The notes beneath the pieces are model-generated. The model was given only the letters and a program-made list of their open reading frames with translations. It did no database searches and had not been told where the DNA came from. The position numbers and the translations under genes were made by a program. A stretch of 27,966 nt of DNA from assembly GCA_965370045.1 (NCBI GenBank), contig CBDUSI010000058.1, positions 1 to 27,966 of the forward strand, written 5' to 3'. Source of the stretch: CAZONU01 sp965370045 (lineage in GTDB: Bacteria > Planctomycetota > SZUA-567 > JAKLDR01). This document shows positions 15,191 through 23,710 of the stretch, in pieces (the stretch's first letter is position 1; the number at the start of each line of letters is the position of its first letter).

Positions 15191-16842
15191 CCAAGAAGCG
15201 TCCCCGCCGTCGGCGGAGGCGTTCCTCGAAGCCGAAACGCTCGACGGAGAGCGCGCCCAAGGACGCGGCCGCGACTGCCCGCCGGCTGGTGCTCATGAAC
15301 GTCTCCGACCCCGGCGAGGCCCGGGTGGCCATCCTGTACGATGGCAAGATTGACGAGATCTACCTGGAACGCAGCGGCCGTTCGCTGGCCGGCAACATCT
15401 ACCGCGGCACCGTGACCAACGTTGAGCCCAGCCTGCAGGCCGCCTTCGTTGACATCGGTTACGAGCGCAACGGATTCCTGCACTCTTCCGACTGCCTGCC
15501 TCCGGACGGGGGCTTTTCCGAGGTGCTCGGCCGCGGGCGTCGCCGGGGCCGGGGAAAGCCTGCCGAGACCTCGGACCGTGGCCGCCACCGACTGCCCATC
15601 GAGACTATGCTCAAGAAGGGACAAGACGTCCTGGTCCAGGTGACCAAGGACGGCATCGGCAGCAAGGGCCCGGCGCTGACCACTTATCTCTCGCTGCCCG
15701 GCAAGTACCTGGTGCTGATGCCCGGGCTCACCCGCCTGGGTGTCTCCAAGAAGATCGAGGACGAAGCCCAGCGCGAGGAGCTGCGCAAGTCACTGGGCCT
15801 GCTCAAGCCCCCCAAGGGCCTCGGATTCATCGCGCGCACGGCCAGCCTGGGACATCCCGCCGAAGACCTCAGTCGCGACATGGAGTTCCTGGTCGGGCTG
15901 TGGCAGGCGCTGCTCAAACGGGCCAAGGAGGAGTCCAGCCCCGCCCTCATCTACCAGGAATCCGACCTGGTTATCCGCACAGTGCGCGACTATCTGCCCC
16001 CCGACACTGACTCGATCCTGGTGGATTCTCCCGAAGTCCTCACCCGGGTCACCGAGTTCCTGGACCTGGTCTGTCCGGAGATGCTCGGACGGGCGTCCCT
16101 CTATGAGGGCGCGCAGCCGATCTTCCACGAGTTCAAGGTGGAGGAGGAGTTGGCCAAGCTGGGACGGCGCAAGGTGCGCCTGCCATCCGGGGGATCGCTG
16201 GTCATCGAGCAGACTGAAGCCCTGGTGGCCGTTGACGTCAACACGGGCAGCTATCGCGGCCGCCGCGATCAGGCCGGAGCCATTCTACAGACCAATCTGG
16301 AGGCCGCCACGGAGATCGCCCAGCAGCTCCGCCTGCGGGACATTGGTGGCCTCATCATTATCGATTTCATCGACATGGACGAGTCCGGCCACTGCCGCCA
16401 GGTCGAAAGGGAGCTGCGCGCGGCGCTGGAGCGCGACCGCGCCCGGATTTTCGTCACCTCCATGAGCGACCTCGGCGTCGTGGAGATGAGCCGGCAGCGC
16501 ACCCGGCCGGGCCTGGCCCGGGCCACCTTCGAACGCTGCCAGACATGCGCCGGCGTGGGGGCGGTCAAGAGCGCCAGGAGCCTGGGATTGGACCTTTTGC
16601 GCGAGGCCAAGAGCGCCATCAGCCGCGGGGACTGCGGCGAGATAGAGGCCAGCTTCGCCCCGGACGTGGCGGTGGACATCGACAACATCTACCGCGCGGA
16701 CCTGGTGCGACTGGAAGAATCCTGCGGCGTGAAGATAATGATTGCGGCGGATTCCGCCCTGCCCCCCGGCCGGATGCGGGTAGTGGCCAGGGGCGAATCC
16801 GGAGTTCCCGTGATGGAACGCGACTACGAGGAGGTCGAGTGA
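15151..16842 (+). CDS. rng: ribonuclease E/G
   Basis: The 563-aa endoribonuclease (rRNA maturation, mRNA decay) has a basic N-terminal tail (KKRPRRRRRRSSKPKR, 15-30), an S1-type RNA-binding domain from about 75 to 182 interrupted by an Arg/Gly-rich insert (about 125-148), a 5'-sensor/RNase H-like region, and the DNase I-like catalytic domain. D362 in VDVNTG and D405 in IIIDFIDM correspond to the E. coli catalytic Asp pair; C463 and C466 in CQTCAG form the zinc-link CxxC. The extended C-terminal scaffold of E. coli RNase E is missing, so it is the short RNase G-like form. The start is GTG at 15151 with GGAG eight bases upstream. It overlaps bL21 by one base. Confidence 0.93.
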   Translation: MADKKTVNADGAVAKKRPRRRRRRSSKPKRSTESAPKDAAATARRLVLMNVSDPGEARVAILYDGKIDEIYLERSGRSLAGNIYRGTVTNVEPSLQAAFVDIGYERNGFLHSSDCLPPDGGFSEVLGRGRRRGRGKPAETSDRGRHRLPIETMLKKGQDVLVQVTKDGIGSKGPALTTYLSLPGKYLVLMPGLTRLGVSKKIEDEAQREELRKSLGLLKPPKGLGFIARTASLGHPAEDLSRDMEFLVGLWQALLKRAKEESSPALIYQESDLVIRTVRDYLPPDTDSILVDSPEVLTRVTEFLDLVCPEMLGRASLYEGAQPIFHEFKVEEELAKLGRRKVRLPSGGSLVIEQTEALVAVDVNTGSYRGRRDQAGAILQTNLEAATEIAQQLRLRDIGGLIIIDFIDMDESGHCRQVERELRAALERDRARIFVTSMSDLGVVEMSRQRTRPGLARATFERCQTCAGVGAVKSARSLGLDLLREAKSAISRGDCGEIEASFAPDVAVDIDNIYRADLVRLEESCGVKIMIAADSALPPGRMRVVARGESGVPVMERDYEEVE

Positions 16843-17153
16843 TGTACGCAGTTGTCAAGGATGGCGGCCACCAGTTCCGGGCCGCGGTTGGTGAGCGCGT
16901 GGAAGTGGAGCGCCGCGAACTGGCGCCCGGAGCCGAACTCGTCTTTGAGGACGTCCTGATGCTGGGCGGAGACGAGGCCAAAGTGGGCTCCCCGATGGTG
17001 GCCGGCGCCAAGGTCATCGCCGTGGTGGACGGAGAAACCAAGGGGCCCAAGCTCCGCGGGTTACGCAAGCGCGATAACAACAACTCGCAGACGCACTTCG
17101 GTCACCGCCAGAAGTACACCACGGTCACCATAAAGGAAATAGTGACCGGCTGA
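16842..17153 (+). CDS. rplU: 50S ribosomal protein bL21
   Basis: The 103-aa protein opens with MYAVVKDGGHQFRAAVGE, the standard bL21 start, and keeps the GHRQKYTTVTIKEI C-terminus that binds 23S rRNA. An Asn-rich stretch (DNNNSQ) replaces the usual Arg/Lys-rich loop just before it. The ATG at 16842 overlaps the RNase stop (TGATG), with GAGGAGG upstream. The usual next gene, rpmA (bL27), is not here. Confidence 0.96.
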   Translation: MYAVVKDGGHQFRAAVGERVEVERRELAPGAELVFEDVLMLGGDEAKVGSPMVAGAKVIAVVDGETKGPKLRGLRKRDNNNSQTHFGHRQKYTTVTIKEIVTG

Positions 17154-17162
17154 CCGGGAGAG

Positions 17163-17178
17163 CGCGCCGCGGGGCGCG
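17163..17178 (+). other. GC-rich hairpin between rplU and the next gene
   Basis: CGCGCC (17163-17168) pairs with GGCGCG (17173-17178) over a four-base loop. No U-tract follows, so it may be an RNA-stability or processing element rather than a terminator. Confidence 0.3.
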
Positions 17179-17202
17179 TACGCTCGCAGGGGAGGTGCAG
17201 TC

Positions 17203-19110
17203 TTGGCTCCTGACAGCGGCAGATTGGATCCGGGGGAACTCCTCGACGCCCTGGAGAAGTCCGCTTCCCAGGCGGAGTGGACGCCCCTGTTCACCGACAG
17301 CTTCGACCGCACCTCGCTGGGCGACGACTGGCGGATCGTCGCCGGCCACGCGCGCATCGTCAACGGCTGGCTGAAGATTGTCGCCGGCAGCGGCGGCGGC
17401 GACGTCTACGCGGCGATCCGCAGGCCCTTCCCCGACAATGTCCGCGTGGAGTTCGACGCCCGCTTCCCCACCGGGGTTCCCGTCTCCGACCTGGGCTGCT
17501 TCGTGGCCGGCGACGAGCACCGCTGCGACTCGGTAGGCTACTGCCTGTCCTTCGGTGCCGACAACAACACTTGCAGCCGCATCCAGCGCGAAGGCGTCGA
17601 TATACGCATCGACACCGAGACGATCGCCGAGCCGGGGCGCACGTACCATCTTGACGCCGAACTGGTTGACGGCAACCTCACGCTCTACGTCGATGGCCAA
17701 CAGATTCTCAGCTACCTGGACATGATCCCTCTGGCCGGTGTTGGCCACGACCACCTCGGGCTGGTTACTTTCAGACACGGGGGCGAGTTCGCCAACGTCA
17801 AGATTCTGACCCACTCCGGGCCCACCCGCACGGGCGTCTTCACCGTGGCCGACGCCTACTGCCGCGACGGACTCTACGACCGCGCCATCGAGAGATATCG
17901 GCAGGTGGCCGCGGCGCATCCCGACCAGCCCATGGGCCTCCTGGCCCAGTGCAAGGTGGCTCTCGCCCTGATCGGCGACGACCGCTGGAGCGAGGCAGAG
18001 GCCCAGCTGCGCGGGCTGGCCGGGCCAGCCAAGAACAGCGACCTTGAGCACCTGGTGGCCCTGTGGCACGGCCGGGCGCTGGGGATGATGGGCAAGATAG
18101 ACGAGGCCCTTCGGGCCTTCGCAAAAGTGCAGGGCGCCACGGACGACCCCGGGATCATCGACGAGACCGCGGTGGCCTGCGGGCTGCTCAGCGAGCACCT
18201 GCGGGCCGACTCCCGTTGGCTGGAGGCCGGCCGCTGCGCCAAGTTCCTCTTCGAGAACCTCAAGACCCCGCTGATCGAAACCAGCCACATGTTCAACCTC
18301 TACGGCAACCGCCTGCGCGACGCCGGGCTCTTCGAGGAGGAGTACCAGGCCGTATCCAAGCTGGGCGTGGCCATCGCCAGCCACGCGGGTGACCCCGGCC
18401 AACTGTTGAGCGCTAAGATGCGCCGGGCGACCGCCGCCACCATCACCGGACGCTTCGACCGGGCGCGCGAAATCTACGACGACCTGGAGACCCAGGCCCG
18501 CAAGGAAGGCGACCGCTCGCTGGAGCTGATCGTCCTGGCCAGTCGCACCGAACAGGAGCTGTGCCTCGGCAAGTACGAGAAGGCCTTTGAGCGGGTACAG
18601 TCCTTTGCGGGCACGGACGAGGAAGAAAAGAGGCTCCATGACATGATGTGGGGCAATACCCTGGCCGACCTGCGGGCCATAGCCGGTATCTTCCTTGGCC
18701 GCATGGACGACGCCCTCGATGATCTGGATGCCGGTCGCATCAGCAAGTCGGTCATGGACCTGCGCCTGATATTGGCCGCTGAACTCTGGCGCCGCGACCA
18801 CAAGGCCGCCGCCGGGGCCTGCCTCGCGGAGCTCAAGAGCGGCCCCGCCCGCCGCAGCGCCAAGTTCGCGGAGCTTGCCGCGGCGACCATCCGCGGTGAG
18901 GCGCTGGTCGAGGCCCTCCTGGAATTCGTCGAGACTTCGCTCCAGCCCGTCCAGCAACCACGCGGCACCTTCTACGCGGGCCTGGCCCTGTGGGCCAACG
19001 GCAACGACGGGGCGGCGACTTTGCCCTGGTCCGAGGCCAAGAACGCCGCTCCCGACGTCACCCCCATTTGGCACTGGGCCAGCTATTTCCAGGGGCGCGT
19101 AGAGACTTAG
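17203..19110 (+). CDS. lectin-like (concanavalin fold) and TPR repeat protein
   Basis: No named family is assigned. The 635-aa protein has an N-terminal beta-sandwich-like domain (about 28-207) with FTDSFDRTSLGDDWRIVAGHARIVNGWLKI-type features, as in LamG / 3-keto-disaccharide-hydrolase-like domains. It is followed by a long helical region (about 210-625) of TPR-like repeats, such as VADAYCRDGLYDRAIERYRQVAAAHPDQP and TGRFDRAREIYDDLE. No signal peptide or membrane segment is seen, so a cytoplasmic scaffold is likely. The start is TTG 17203 with GGGGAGG seven bases upstream. It follows bL21 by 49 bases and precedes the DUF502 gene by 10, so it lies within the same run. Confidence 0.75.
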   Translation: MAPDSGRLDPGELLDALEKSASQAEWTPLFTDSFDRTSLGDDWRIVAGHARIVNGWLKIVAGSGGGDVYAAIRRPFPDNVRVEFDARFPTGVPVSDLGCFVAGDEHRCDSVGYCLSFGADNNTCSRIQREGVDIRIDTETIAEPGRTYHLDAELVDGNLTLYVDGQQILSYLDMIPLAGVGHDHLGLVTFRHGGEFANVKILTHSGPTRTGVFTVADAYCRDGLYDRAIERYRQVAAAHPDQPMGLLAQCKVALALIGDDRWSEAEAQLRGLAGPAKNSDLEHLVALWHGRALGMMGKIDEALRAFAKVQGATDDPGIIDETAVACGLLSEHLRADSRWLEAGRCAKFLFENLKTPLIETSHMFNLYGNRLRDAGLFEEEYQAVSKLGVAIASHAGDPGQLLSAKMRRATAATITGRFDRAREIYDDLETQARKEGDRSLELIVLASRTEQELCLGKYEKAFERVQSFAGTDEEEKRLHDMMWGNTLADLRAIAGIFLGRMDDALDDLDAGRISKSVMDLRLILAAELWRRDHKAAAGACLAELKSGPARRSAKFAELAAATIRGEALVEALLEFVETSLQPVQQPRGTFYAGLALWANGNDGAATLPWSEAKNAAPDVTPIWHWASYFQGRVET

Positions 19111-19120
19111 GAGGCACCCC

Positions 19121-19936
19121 TTGCCCCCGGACAGCCCACCCCCGCCGCCCGCCGAAGCCCGGCCCAAGAGGGCCGGCCCGCTGAGGCGTCTGCGCAACAT
19201 CTTCCTGGCGGGCGTCGCCGTGCTGCTCCCGGTGGGCATCACCGCTTGGCTCATCAAGATCGTGGGCGTCGACCTGCTGGATCAGCCAGCCCGCAGACTC
19301 CTGGCGCGGATCGTGCGCATGTTTCTGGTGGACAGTCCTGAAGACCCGGGGCTGGCCACCGACATTGAGACTCGCTGGTTCGGCGTCGGCATCGTACTCA
19401 CCGTACTCTCCATCTTACTGGTGGGGATCGCGGCCAAGAGCTTCCTCGGCGGGCAGTTCCTGCGCCTGACGGAGCATATCGTCAACAAGGTCCCCCTGGT
19501 CCGCAGCGTCTACACCGGCATCAAGCAGCTCTCTGACGCGGTCTTCACCAGCGCCGGCAAGGAGAGCTTCCGCCGAGCGGTGCTGGTAAAGTTCATGGGC
19601 GAGGACGCCTACGCCGTGGGCTTCGTTACCGGCGAGACCCAGGGCGAGGTCCAGGTGCTCACCCCCGAGCGGGTCGTCAACGTCTTCGTGCCCACCACCC
19701 CCAACCCCACCTCCGGCTACCTATTGATGGTCCCTGCCGACAAGCTCATCGAGCTGCGCATGACCGTCGAGGAGGCCCTCAAGATGGTGATCTCCGGCGG
19801 GATCGTGGCACCGCCGCTCCCCAAGGATCTCCTGAAGCTTTCCGAGGACGAGGCCGGCGATGGCCCCTCCAAGCCCAGCTGGTCCCAGGTGCGCGAGAAG
19901 CGAGGCAAGCCCCCCCGGGCAGAGAATCGCTCGTGA
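19121..19936 (+). CDS. DUF502 family inner-membrane protein
   Basis: The 271-aa protein has two transmembrane helices (about 24-48 and 86-108) and the DUF502 hallmarks VPLVRSVYTGIKQ (124-136) and FVPTTPNPTSGYL (189-201). The family's function is unknown. The N-terminus is Pro-rich and the C-terminus (about 235-271) is charged and disordered. The start is TTG 19121 with AGGAGG six to seven bases upstream. Its stop overlaps the next gene by GTGA. Confidence 0.9.
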   Translation: MPPDSPPPPPAEARPKRAGPLRRLRNIFLAGVAVLLPVGITAWLIKIVGVDLLDQPARRLLARIVRMFLVDSPEDPGLATDIETRWFGVGIVLTVLSILLVGIAAKSFLGGQFLRLTEHIVNKVPLVRSVYTGIKQLSDAVFTSAGKESFRRAVLVKFMGEDAYAVGFVTGETQGEVQVLTPERVVNVFVPTTPNPTSGYLLMVPADKLIELRMTVEEALKMVISGGIVAPPLPKDLLKLSEDEAGDGPSKPSWSQVREKRGKPPRAENRS

Positions 19937-21105
19937 CCAGAGAGCTTCGCGTCGGAATTGTCGGCTACAACTTCATGGGCAAGGCCCACTCCAACGCCTG
20001 GCGGCAGGCCGCCAGGTTCTTCGATCTGCCCGTCAGGATCGTCCTGAGGGCCGCCTGCGGCCGGACTCGCGCCAAGGTCGAGGACTTCGCCGCCAACTGG
20101 GGCTGGGAATCGGTCGAGACCGACTACCGCAAGCTGATGCGCCGCGATGACGTGGACCTCGTCGACGTCTGCACCCCCAACCATCTCCACGGCAAGATAG
20201 CCACCGCGGCCCTTGCCGCCGGCAAGGCCGTGGCCTGCGAGAAACCCCTGGCCATGACCCTGGCCGAGGCCCGGAAGATGGCCGCGCTCGCCCGGCGCAA
20301 GAAGCTGTTCAACACGGTGTGGTACAACTACCGGCGGGTGCCGGCCCTGTGCCTGGCCCGGCGGCTGGTCCGGGAGGGGCGCATCGGCCGCATCTTTCAC
20401 GTGCGCGCCCAGTACCTCCAGAGCTGGATTATCGACCCGAACTTTCCCATGGTCTGGCGCCTGGACGGCAAGGTGGCCGGGTCCGGCTCCCACGGAGACC
20501 TCAACGCCCACATCATCGACACCGCGCGCTACGTGACCGGAGAGGAGATCACCGAGGTCTCCGCCCTGATGGAGACTTTCGTCAAGGAGCGTCCGCTGCT
20601 CGACGACGTGGGTTCGGGCCTGTCCGCCCGGGCCGGGAAGGGGCGCAAGGGTAAGGTCACGGTGGACGATGCGGTGCTGTCGCTGGCGCGCCTCTCGGGG
20701 GGCGGCGTCGGCACCTTCGAGGCCAGCCGCTTTGCCCAGGGACGCCTCAACGCCAATCGCATGGAGATCAACGGAGAAAAGGGCGCGCTGCACTTCGACT
20801 TCGAGCGCATGAACGAGCTCAATTACTTCGACGCCTCGCTTCCCGCGCACGTCCGCGGCTGGACCAACGTGATGGCCACCGACCCGGAAGAACACGAATA
20901 CCTCGGCGCCTGGTGGCCGCCGGGACACATTATCGGCTACGAGCACACTTTCACCCACCAGGCGGCGGACATCGCCCGGGCCTTCGGCAAGAAACGCCCG
21001 CGCACGCTCCAGCCGGACTTCACCGACGCGGCCAGGACGCAGGCGGTGCTCGAAGCCATGACCAAGTCAGCCAAGATCCATCGCTGGGTCAAGACCGGCT
21101 GCTGA
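19933..21105 (+). CDS. Gfo/Idh/MocA family NAD(P)-dependent oxidoreductase
   Basis: The 390-aa protein starts with a Rossmann fold, GIVGYNFMGKAHSNAW (8-23). It contains CEKPLAMTL (102-110) with the catalytic-type K104, and the SHGDLNAHIIDTARY segment with D189, H193 and D196 typical of myo-inositol dehydrogenase-like sugar oxidoreductases. The substrate is probably a sugar or cyclitol but cannot be named. The start is GTG at 19933, overlapping the DUF502 stop by GTGA, so it is translationally coupled. Three bases separate it from the EI24 gene. Confidence 0.9.
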   Translation: MTRELRVGIVGYNFMGKAHSNAWRQAARFFDLPVRIVLRAACGRTRAKVEDFAANWGWESVETDYRKLMRRDDVDLVDVCTPNHLHGKIATAALAAGKAVACEKPLAMTLAEARKMAALARRKKLFNTVWYNYRRVPALCLARRLVREGRIGRIFHVRAQYLQSWIIDPNFPMVWRLDGKVAGSGSHGDLNAHIIDTARYVTGEEITEVSALMETFVKERPLLDDVGSGLSARAGKGRKGKVTVDDAVLSLARLSGGGVGTFEASRFAQGRLNANRMEINGEKGALHFDFERMNELNYFDASLPAHVRGWTNVMATDPEEHEYLGAWWPPGHIIGYEHTFTHQAADIARAFGKKRPRTLQPDFTDAARTQAVLEAMTKSAKIHRWVKTGC

Positions 21106-21108
21106 GCA

Positions 21109-21966
21109 ATGACCAGCTTCAAGCGGTTCTTCGCCGGCGCGGCTTACTTCTTCAGGGGGCTGGGCATGCTCCTGACCGGCCGGCTACCGCTCCGCTGGGC
21201 CGTAGCTCCGGTCCTGCTCAGCCTCTTCGTCTTCCTGATAGTCATGGTTGCCGCGGTGTGGACTGCGGTGCACTTGTCCAGCCAGGCAGCCGACGACGCC
21301 TGGAGCAGGACCCTCTGGGGATCCCTGGGAGGCTTCGTTGTCTTCGCGCTCGTGCTGCTGATCGGCTTCTTCACTTTCGGCATGCTGGCCGCCGTGGTCG
21401 CCGCGCCCTTCAACGAGCTCATTTCGCAGGCCACCGAACGGGTCCTCACCGGTCACACTGGCGAAATCAAGGACCGCTCCTTTGCCGCGGACATGCTCCG
21501 AGCGACGTTGGCGGCGGTCAAGCTGTTCCTGATGGAAATGGTGGTGGTCATACCCGCCTTGCTCCTGCTCCTGATCCCGGTGGCCGGGCCGGTCCTTTTC
21601 GCGCTACCCGCGGGTTTCTTCCTGGCGCTGGCCTACGTGGACTACCCCCTGGACCGCCGCAAGCTCGGTCTTCGTCAGAAGATGGCTTACGGCTTCCGAC
21701 ACCTGCCGGAGATCATGGGCTTCGGCCTGGTGGCCTACCTCGCGATGCTGGTGCCCTTCGTCAACGTCCTGATGATCCCGGTGGCGGCGGTCGGGGCTAC
21801 CCGCCTGTTTCTGGATATCAGCGCGAAGGAATCGACGAGCTACTCGGCGGAAGCGGTCTCCGTCCCGGAAGGGGCCGAGCCGGAGCTTCCTGCGCCCTCT
21901 CCCTCGCCTTCTGACCCGTCCGACCCTTCCAGCGAGGGAAACTCCGCCTCATCGACAGGTTCGTAA
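21109..21966 (+). CDS. EI24/CysZ-like membrane protein
   Basis: The 285-aa protein has the EI24 layout. An amphipathic N-terminus, hydrophobic segments at about 30-54, 73-100, 138-176 and 203-226, and the family signature VDYPLDRRKLG (177-187) are visible. CysZ in E. coli is a sulfate transporter; the role of this group is not certain. The C-terminal tail from about 239 is Ser/Pro/Glu-rich and disordered. The final 127 bases overlap the minus-strand STAS gene tail to tail. Confidence 0.82.
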   Translation: MTSFKRFFAGAAYFFRGLGMLLTGRLPLRWAVAPVLLSLFVFLIVMVAAVWTAVHLSSQAADDAWSRTLWGSLGGFVVFALVLLIGFFTFGMLAAVVAAPFNELISQATERVLTGHTGEIKDRSFAADMLRATLAAVKLFLMEMVVVIPALLLLLIPVAGPVLFALPAGFFLALAYVDYPLDRRKLGLRQKMAYGFRHLPEIMGFGLVAYLAMLVPFVNVLMIPVAAVGATRLFLDISAKESTSYSAEAVSVPEGAEPELPAPSPSPSDPSDPSSEGNSASSTGS

Positions 21967-22298
21967 ATGCCGAAGCTCTCCATGGCGCCCTTGGCTCGGG
22001 CGTAGTGCATGTCCAGCAGGGTATCCACCCCCAGGAGGCCGAACAGGCTCTGGACGCGCGCGTGGAGGCCGACGAACTTGATCATCGCCAGGTTCTCGTA
22101 GGCCAGCACGTGCAGTCCCACCACCCCGCCGATCTGCATGCTGTTCATGTAGGAGACCTCGGAGAGGTCAACCAGGAGCTTGCGGTCGCCCTGGTGAATT
22201 ATTATCTCCTGGAAGCGGTTGTGCAGGGCCAGCGGGTCGCTGAGGTCCGCTCCGGTGAGCTTGATCATGGCGATGCCGTGCTTGTGATGGAGCTCCAA
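21840..22298 (-). CDS. STAS-domain protein (anti-sigma factor antagonist-like)
   Basis: The 152-aa protein has a STAS fold (about 1-115): IAMIKLTGADLSD, then LLVDLSEVSYMNSMQIGGVVGLHVLA, where S53 matches the phosphorylated Ser position of SpoIIAA-type antagonists. It is followed by an acidic Gly/Ser tail (about 118-152). It probably takes part in partner-switching or as a localised signalling adaptor. The start was set at TTG 22298 because AAGGA lies eight bases upstream and the domain begins there; the longer reading from 22451 runs through the HEAT gene and is Arg-rich. It is the last gene of the minus-strand operon, 25 bases after the HEAT gene. Confidence 0.82.
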   Translation of the reverse strand: MELHHKHGIAMIKLTGADLSDPLALHNRFQEIIIHQGDRKLLVDLSEVSYMNSMQIGGVVGLHVLAYENLAMIKFVGLHARVQSLFGLLGVDTLLDMHYARAKGAMESFGIYEPVDEAEFPSLEGSDGSEGEGEGAGSSGSAPSGTETASAE

Positions 22299-22323
22299 GG
22301 GGCGGTTCCTTCCGGGCAGCGGG

Positions 22324-23241
22324 TTATCGGTCGTGTACTTTGGAGGGCGGCTTGGGATAGCGTCTCGCCGGCAGCTTCTTGATCTCCGCCACGGGATCCG
22401 GCTTCTTTTCCTCTTCCTCACCCTCTTTCTTTGGCTTGGGTGGCTCCTCACCTATCTGCAAGGGATAGTCCTCGTGGTGCTTCCCCCACCAGTCCAGCAT
22501 CTTCTCGGCGGACTTCCCGGCCACGACCTTGTCGGCGTCGTAGCCGTAGGTGCTTCCGGCAATTCTCCCGAAACTGCGCGCGCACTCGTTGAGGTACTGC
22601 TTCTCCCACCAGGCCGCCTTCTTCCCGTCCTTCGGCGTGCCGGTGTAGACCGCCACCAGGAGCGGTTTGACCGTCTTGTTCGAGCCGATCGCTCCCAGGG
22701 CAATAGCCGCTGAAAGCCGCCGCTGCCAGCTGGAATCCTCCAGGACCCGGCACAGCGCGGGCAGCGCCGGATCGCCGATGGCAATCAGCCCGGCGCGGGC
22801 CGCCGCGCGCCGCTTCTGGGCGTCCCGGCCCCCGGATGCACCCATCTCCCCGATCAGGGCCGCGATCCGGGCAGTCAGCTTGGGGTCCGGCTTCTTGGCT
22901 TCGGGTGCGGCCGGTTTCGTTTTCGTGCCGCTGGCCTTCGGGTCTTTGCCCTTCTCGGGGGGCTTCACGGGCCTCGGCTTGGATTTCGGCTTCTCCCTGG
23001 TGCCCACCGGCAGGCGCGGAAGCTTGGGCCGCTTCTTTGCGTCGGGCTCGACCATCATCACTCGGCTCGCAGCGATGGTTATTCTTCCGCCGTTGTCCAG
23101 TTGGATGACGACTTCTCCGCCCGAGCGACGCACGATCTTGCCCTTCAGCTTCCTGCCGTTGTCCAGGGTGATAGTGTCGGCCCGGGCAGCGCCAGCAAGG
23201 GCCAGCACAGCCAGCATCGGCATCAGCAGTCGGCGGATCAT
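22324..23241 (-). CDS. secreted HEAT-repeat protein with N-terminal small beta-barrel
   Basis: The 305-aa protein has a signal peptide (1-21, cut after ARA). A beta-rich module follows (22-65, DTITLDNGRKLKGKIVRRSGGEVVIQLDNG), of a type seen at the N-terminus of many planctomycete and myxobacterial exported proteins. Next come a Lys/Pro linker (66-120), one or two HEAT-like helical repeats (about 122-200) and a charged Lys/Pro/Glu tail. It is probably periplasmic; the function is unknown. The ATG at 23241 overlaps the ndk stop by ATGA, so it is co-translated with ndk. Confidence 0.8.
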   Translation of the reverse strand: MIRRLLMPMLAVLALAGAARADTITLDNGRKLKGKIVRRSGGEVVIQLDNGGRITIAASRVMMVEPDAKKRPKLPRLPVGTREKPKSKPRPVKPPEKGKDPKASGTKTKPAAPEAKKPDPKLTARIAALIGEMGASGGRDAQKRRAAARAGLIAIGDPALPALCRVLEDSSWQRRLSAAIALGAIGSNKTVKPLLVAVYTGTPKDGKKAAWWEKQYLNECARSFGRIAGSTYGYDADKVVAGKSAEKMLDWWGKHHEDYPLQIGEEPPKPKKEGEEEEKKPDPVAEIKKLPARRYPKPPSKVHDR

Positions 23242-23708
23242 ACCGGGTTCCCCTCCGAGAAGTCATACAGCCAGCGCAAGGACTCCGGCGAAGGTTCCAG
23301 CATCTCTTCGGGAGAGAAGAAGTTGGCCAGCTCCTCGGCGGCGGCCTCGGGGGAGTCCGACGCGTGGACCAGGTTGAAGCGGTAGCTCATCCCCAGGTCG
23401 CCACGTATGGAACCGGGTTCCGCACCCCCGCTGTCCGTGGCGCCGGTCAGCTTGCGGACCACGCAGATGGCGTTCTTGCCCTCCAGGCAGACGGCCACCA
23501 GCGGCCCGGAGGTGATGAAAGTGACCAGCCCCGGATAGAACGGCTTGCCGGCGTGCACAGCGTAGTGCTTCTCGGCCAGTTGCCTGGAAACGCGCATCAT
23601 CTTGAGTCCGGCCAAACGCATCCCTTTGGCCTCGAAGCGCTCCAGAATCCGGCCTACCAGGGCTCGGGCCACCGCGTCGGGCTTGAGCAGGACCAGCGTG
23701 CGCTCCAC
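23238..23708 (-). CDS. ndk: nucleoside diphosphate kinase
   Basis: The 156-aa enzyme moves the gamma-phosphate between NTPs and NDPs. The ERTLVLLKPDAV start is standard, and the phospho-histidine is H115 in NLVHASDS. It is slightly longer than the usual 130-150 aa and has a modified SGGAEPGSIRGDLG loop. The start is GTG at 23708, two bases after the stop of the receiver-PAS-HisKA gene, with AGGAGG inside that gene's end. It is coupled with the HEAT gene downstream. Confidence 0.95.
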   Translation of the reverse strand: MERTLVLLKPDAVARALVGRILERFEAKGMRLAGLKMMRVSRQLAEKHYAVHAGKPFYPGLVTFITSGPLVAVCLEGKNAICVVRKLTGATDSGGAEPGSIRGDLGMSYRFNLVHASDSPEAAAEELANFFSPEEMLEPSPESLRWLYDFSEGNPV

Positions 23709-23710
23709 CG

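Noticed and set aside
17125..19257. 710-aa minus-strand open frame opposite the TPR gene
   Set aside because: Antisense shadow; the plus-strand frame has TPR repeats, a strong ribosome site and operon spacing.
22299..22451. Longer reading of the STAS gene
   Set aside because: The extra 51 residues are Arg-rich, overlap the HEAT gene, and the TTG at 22298 has a proper ribosome site.
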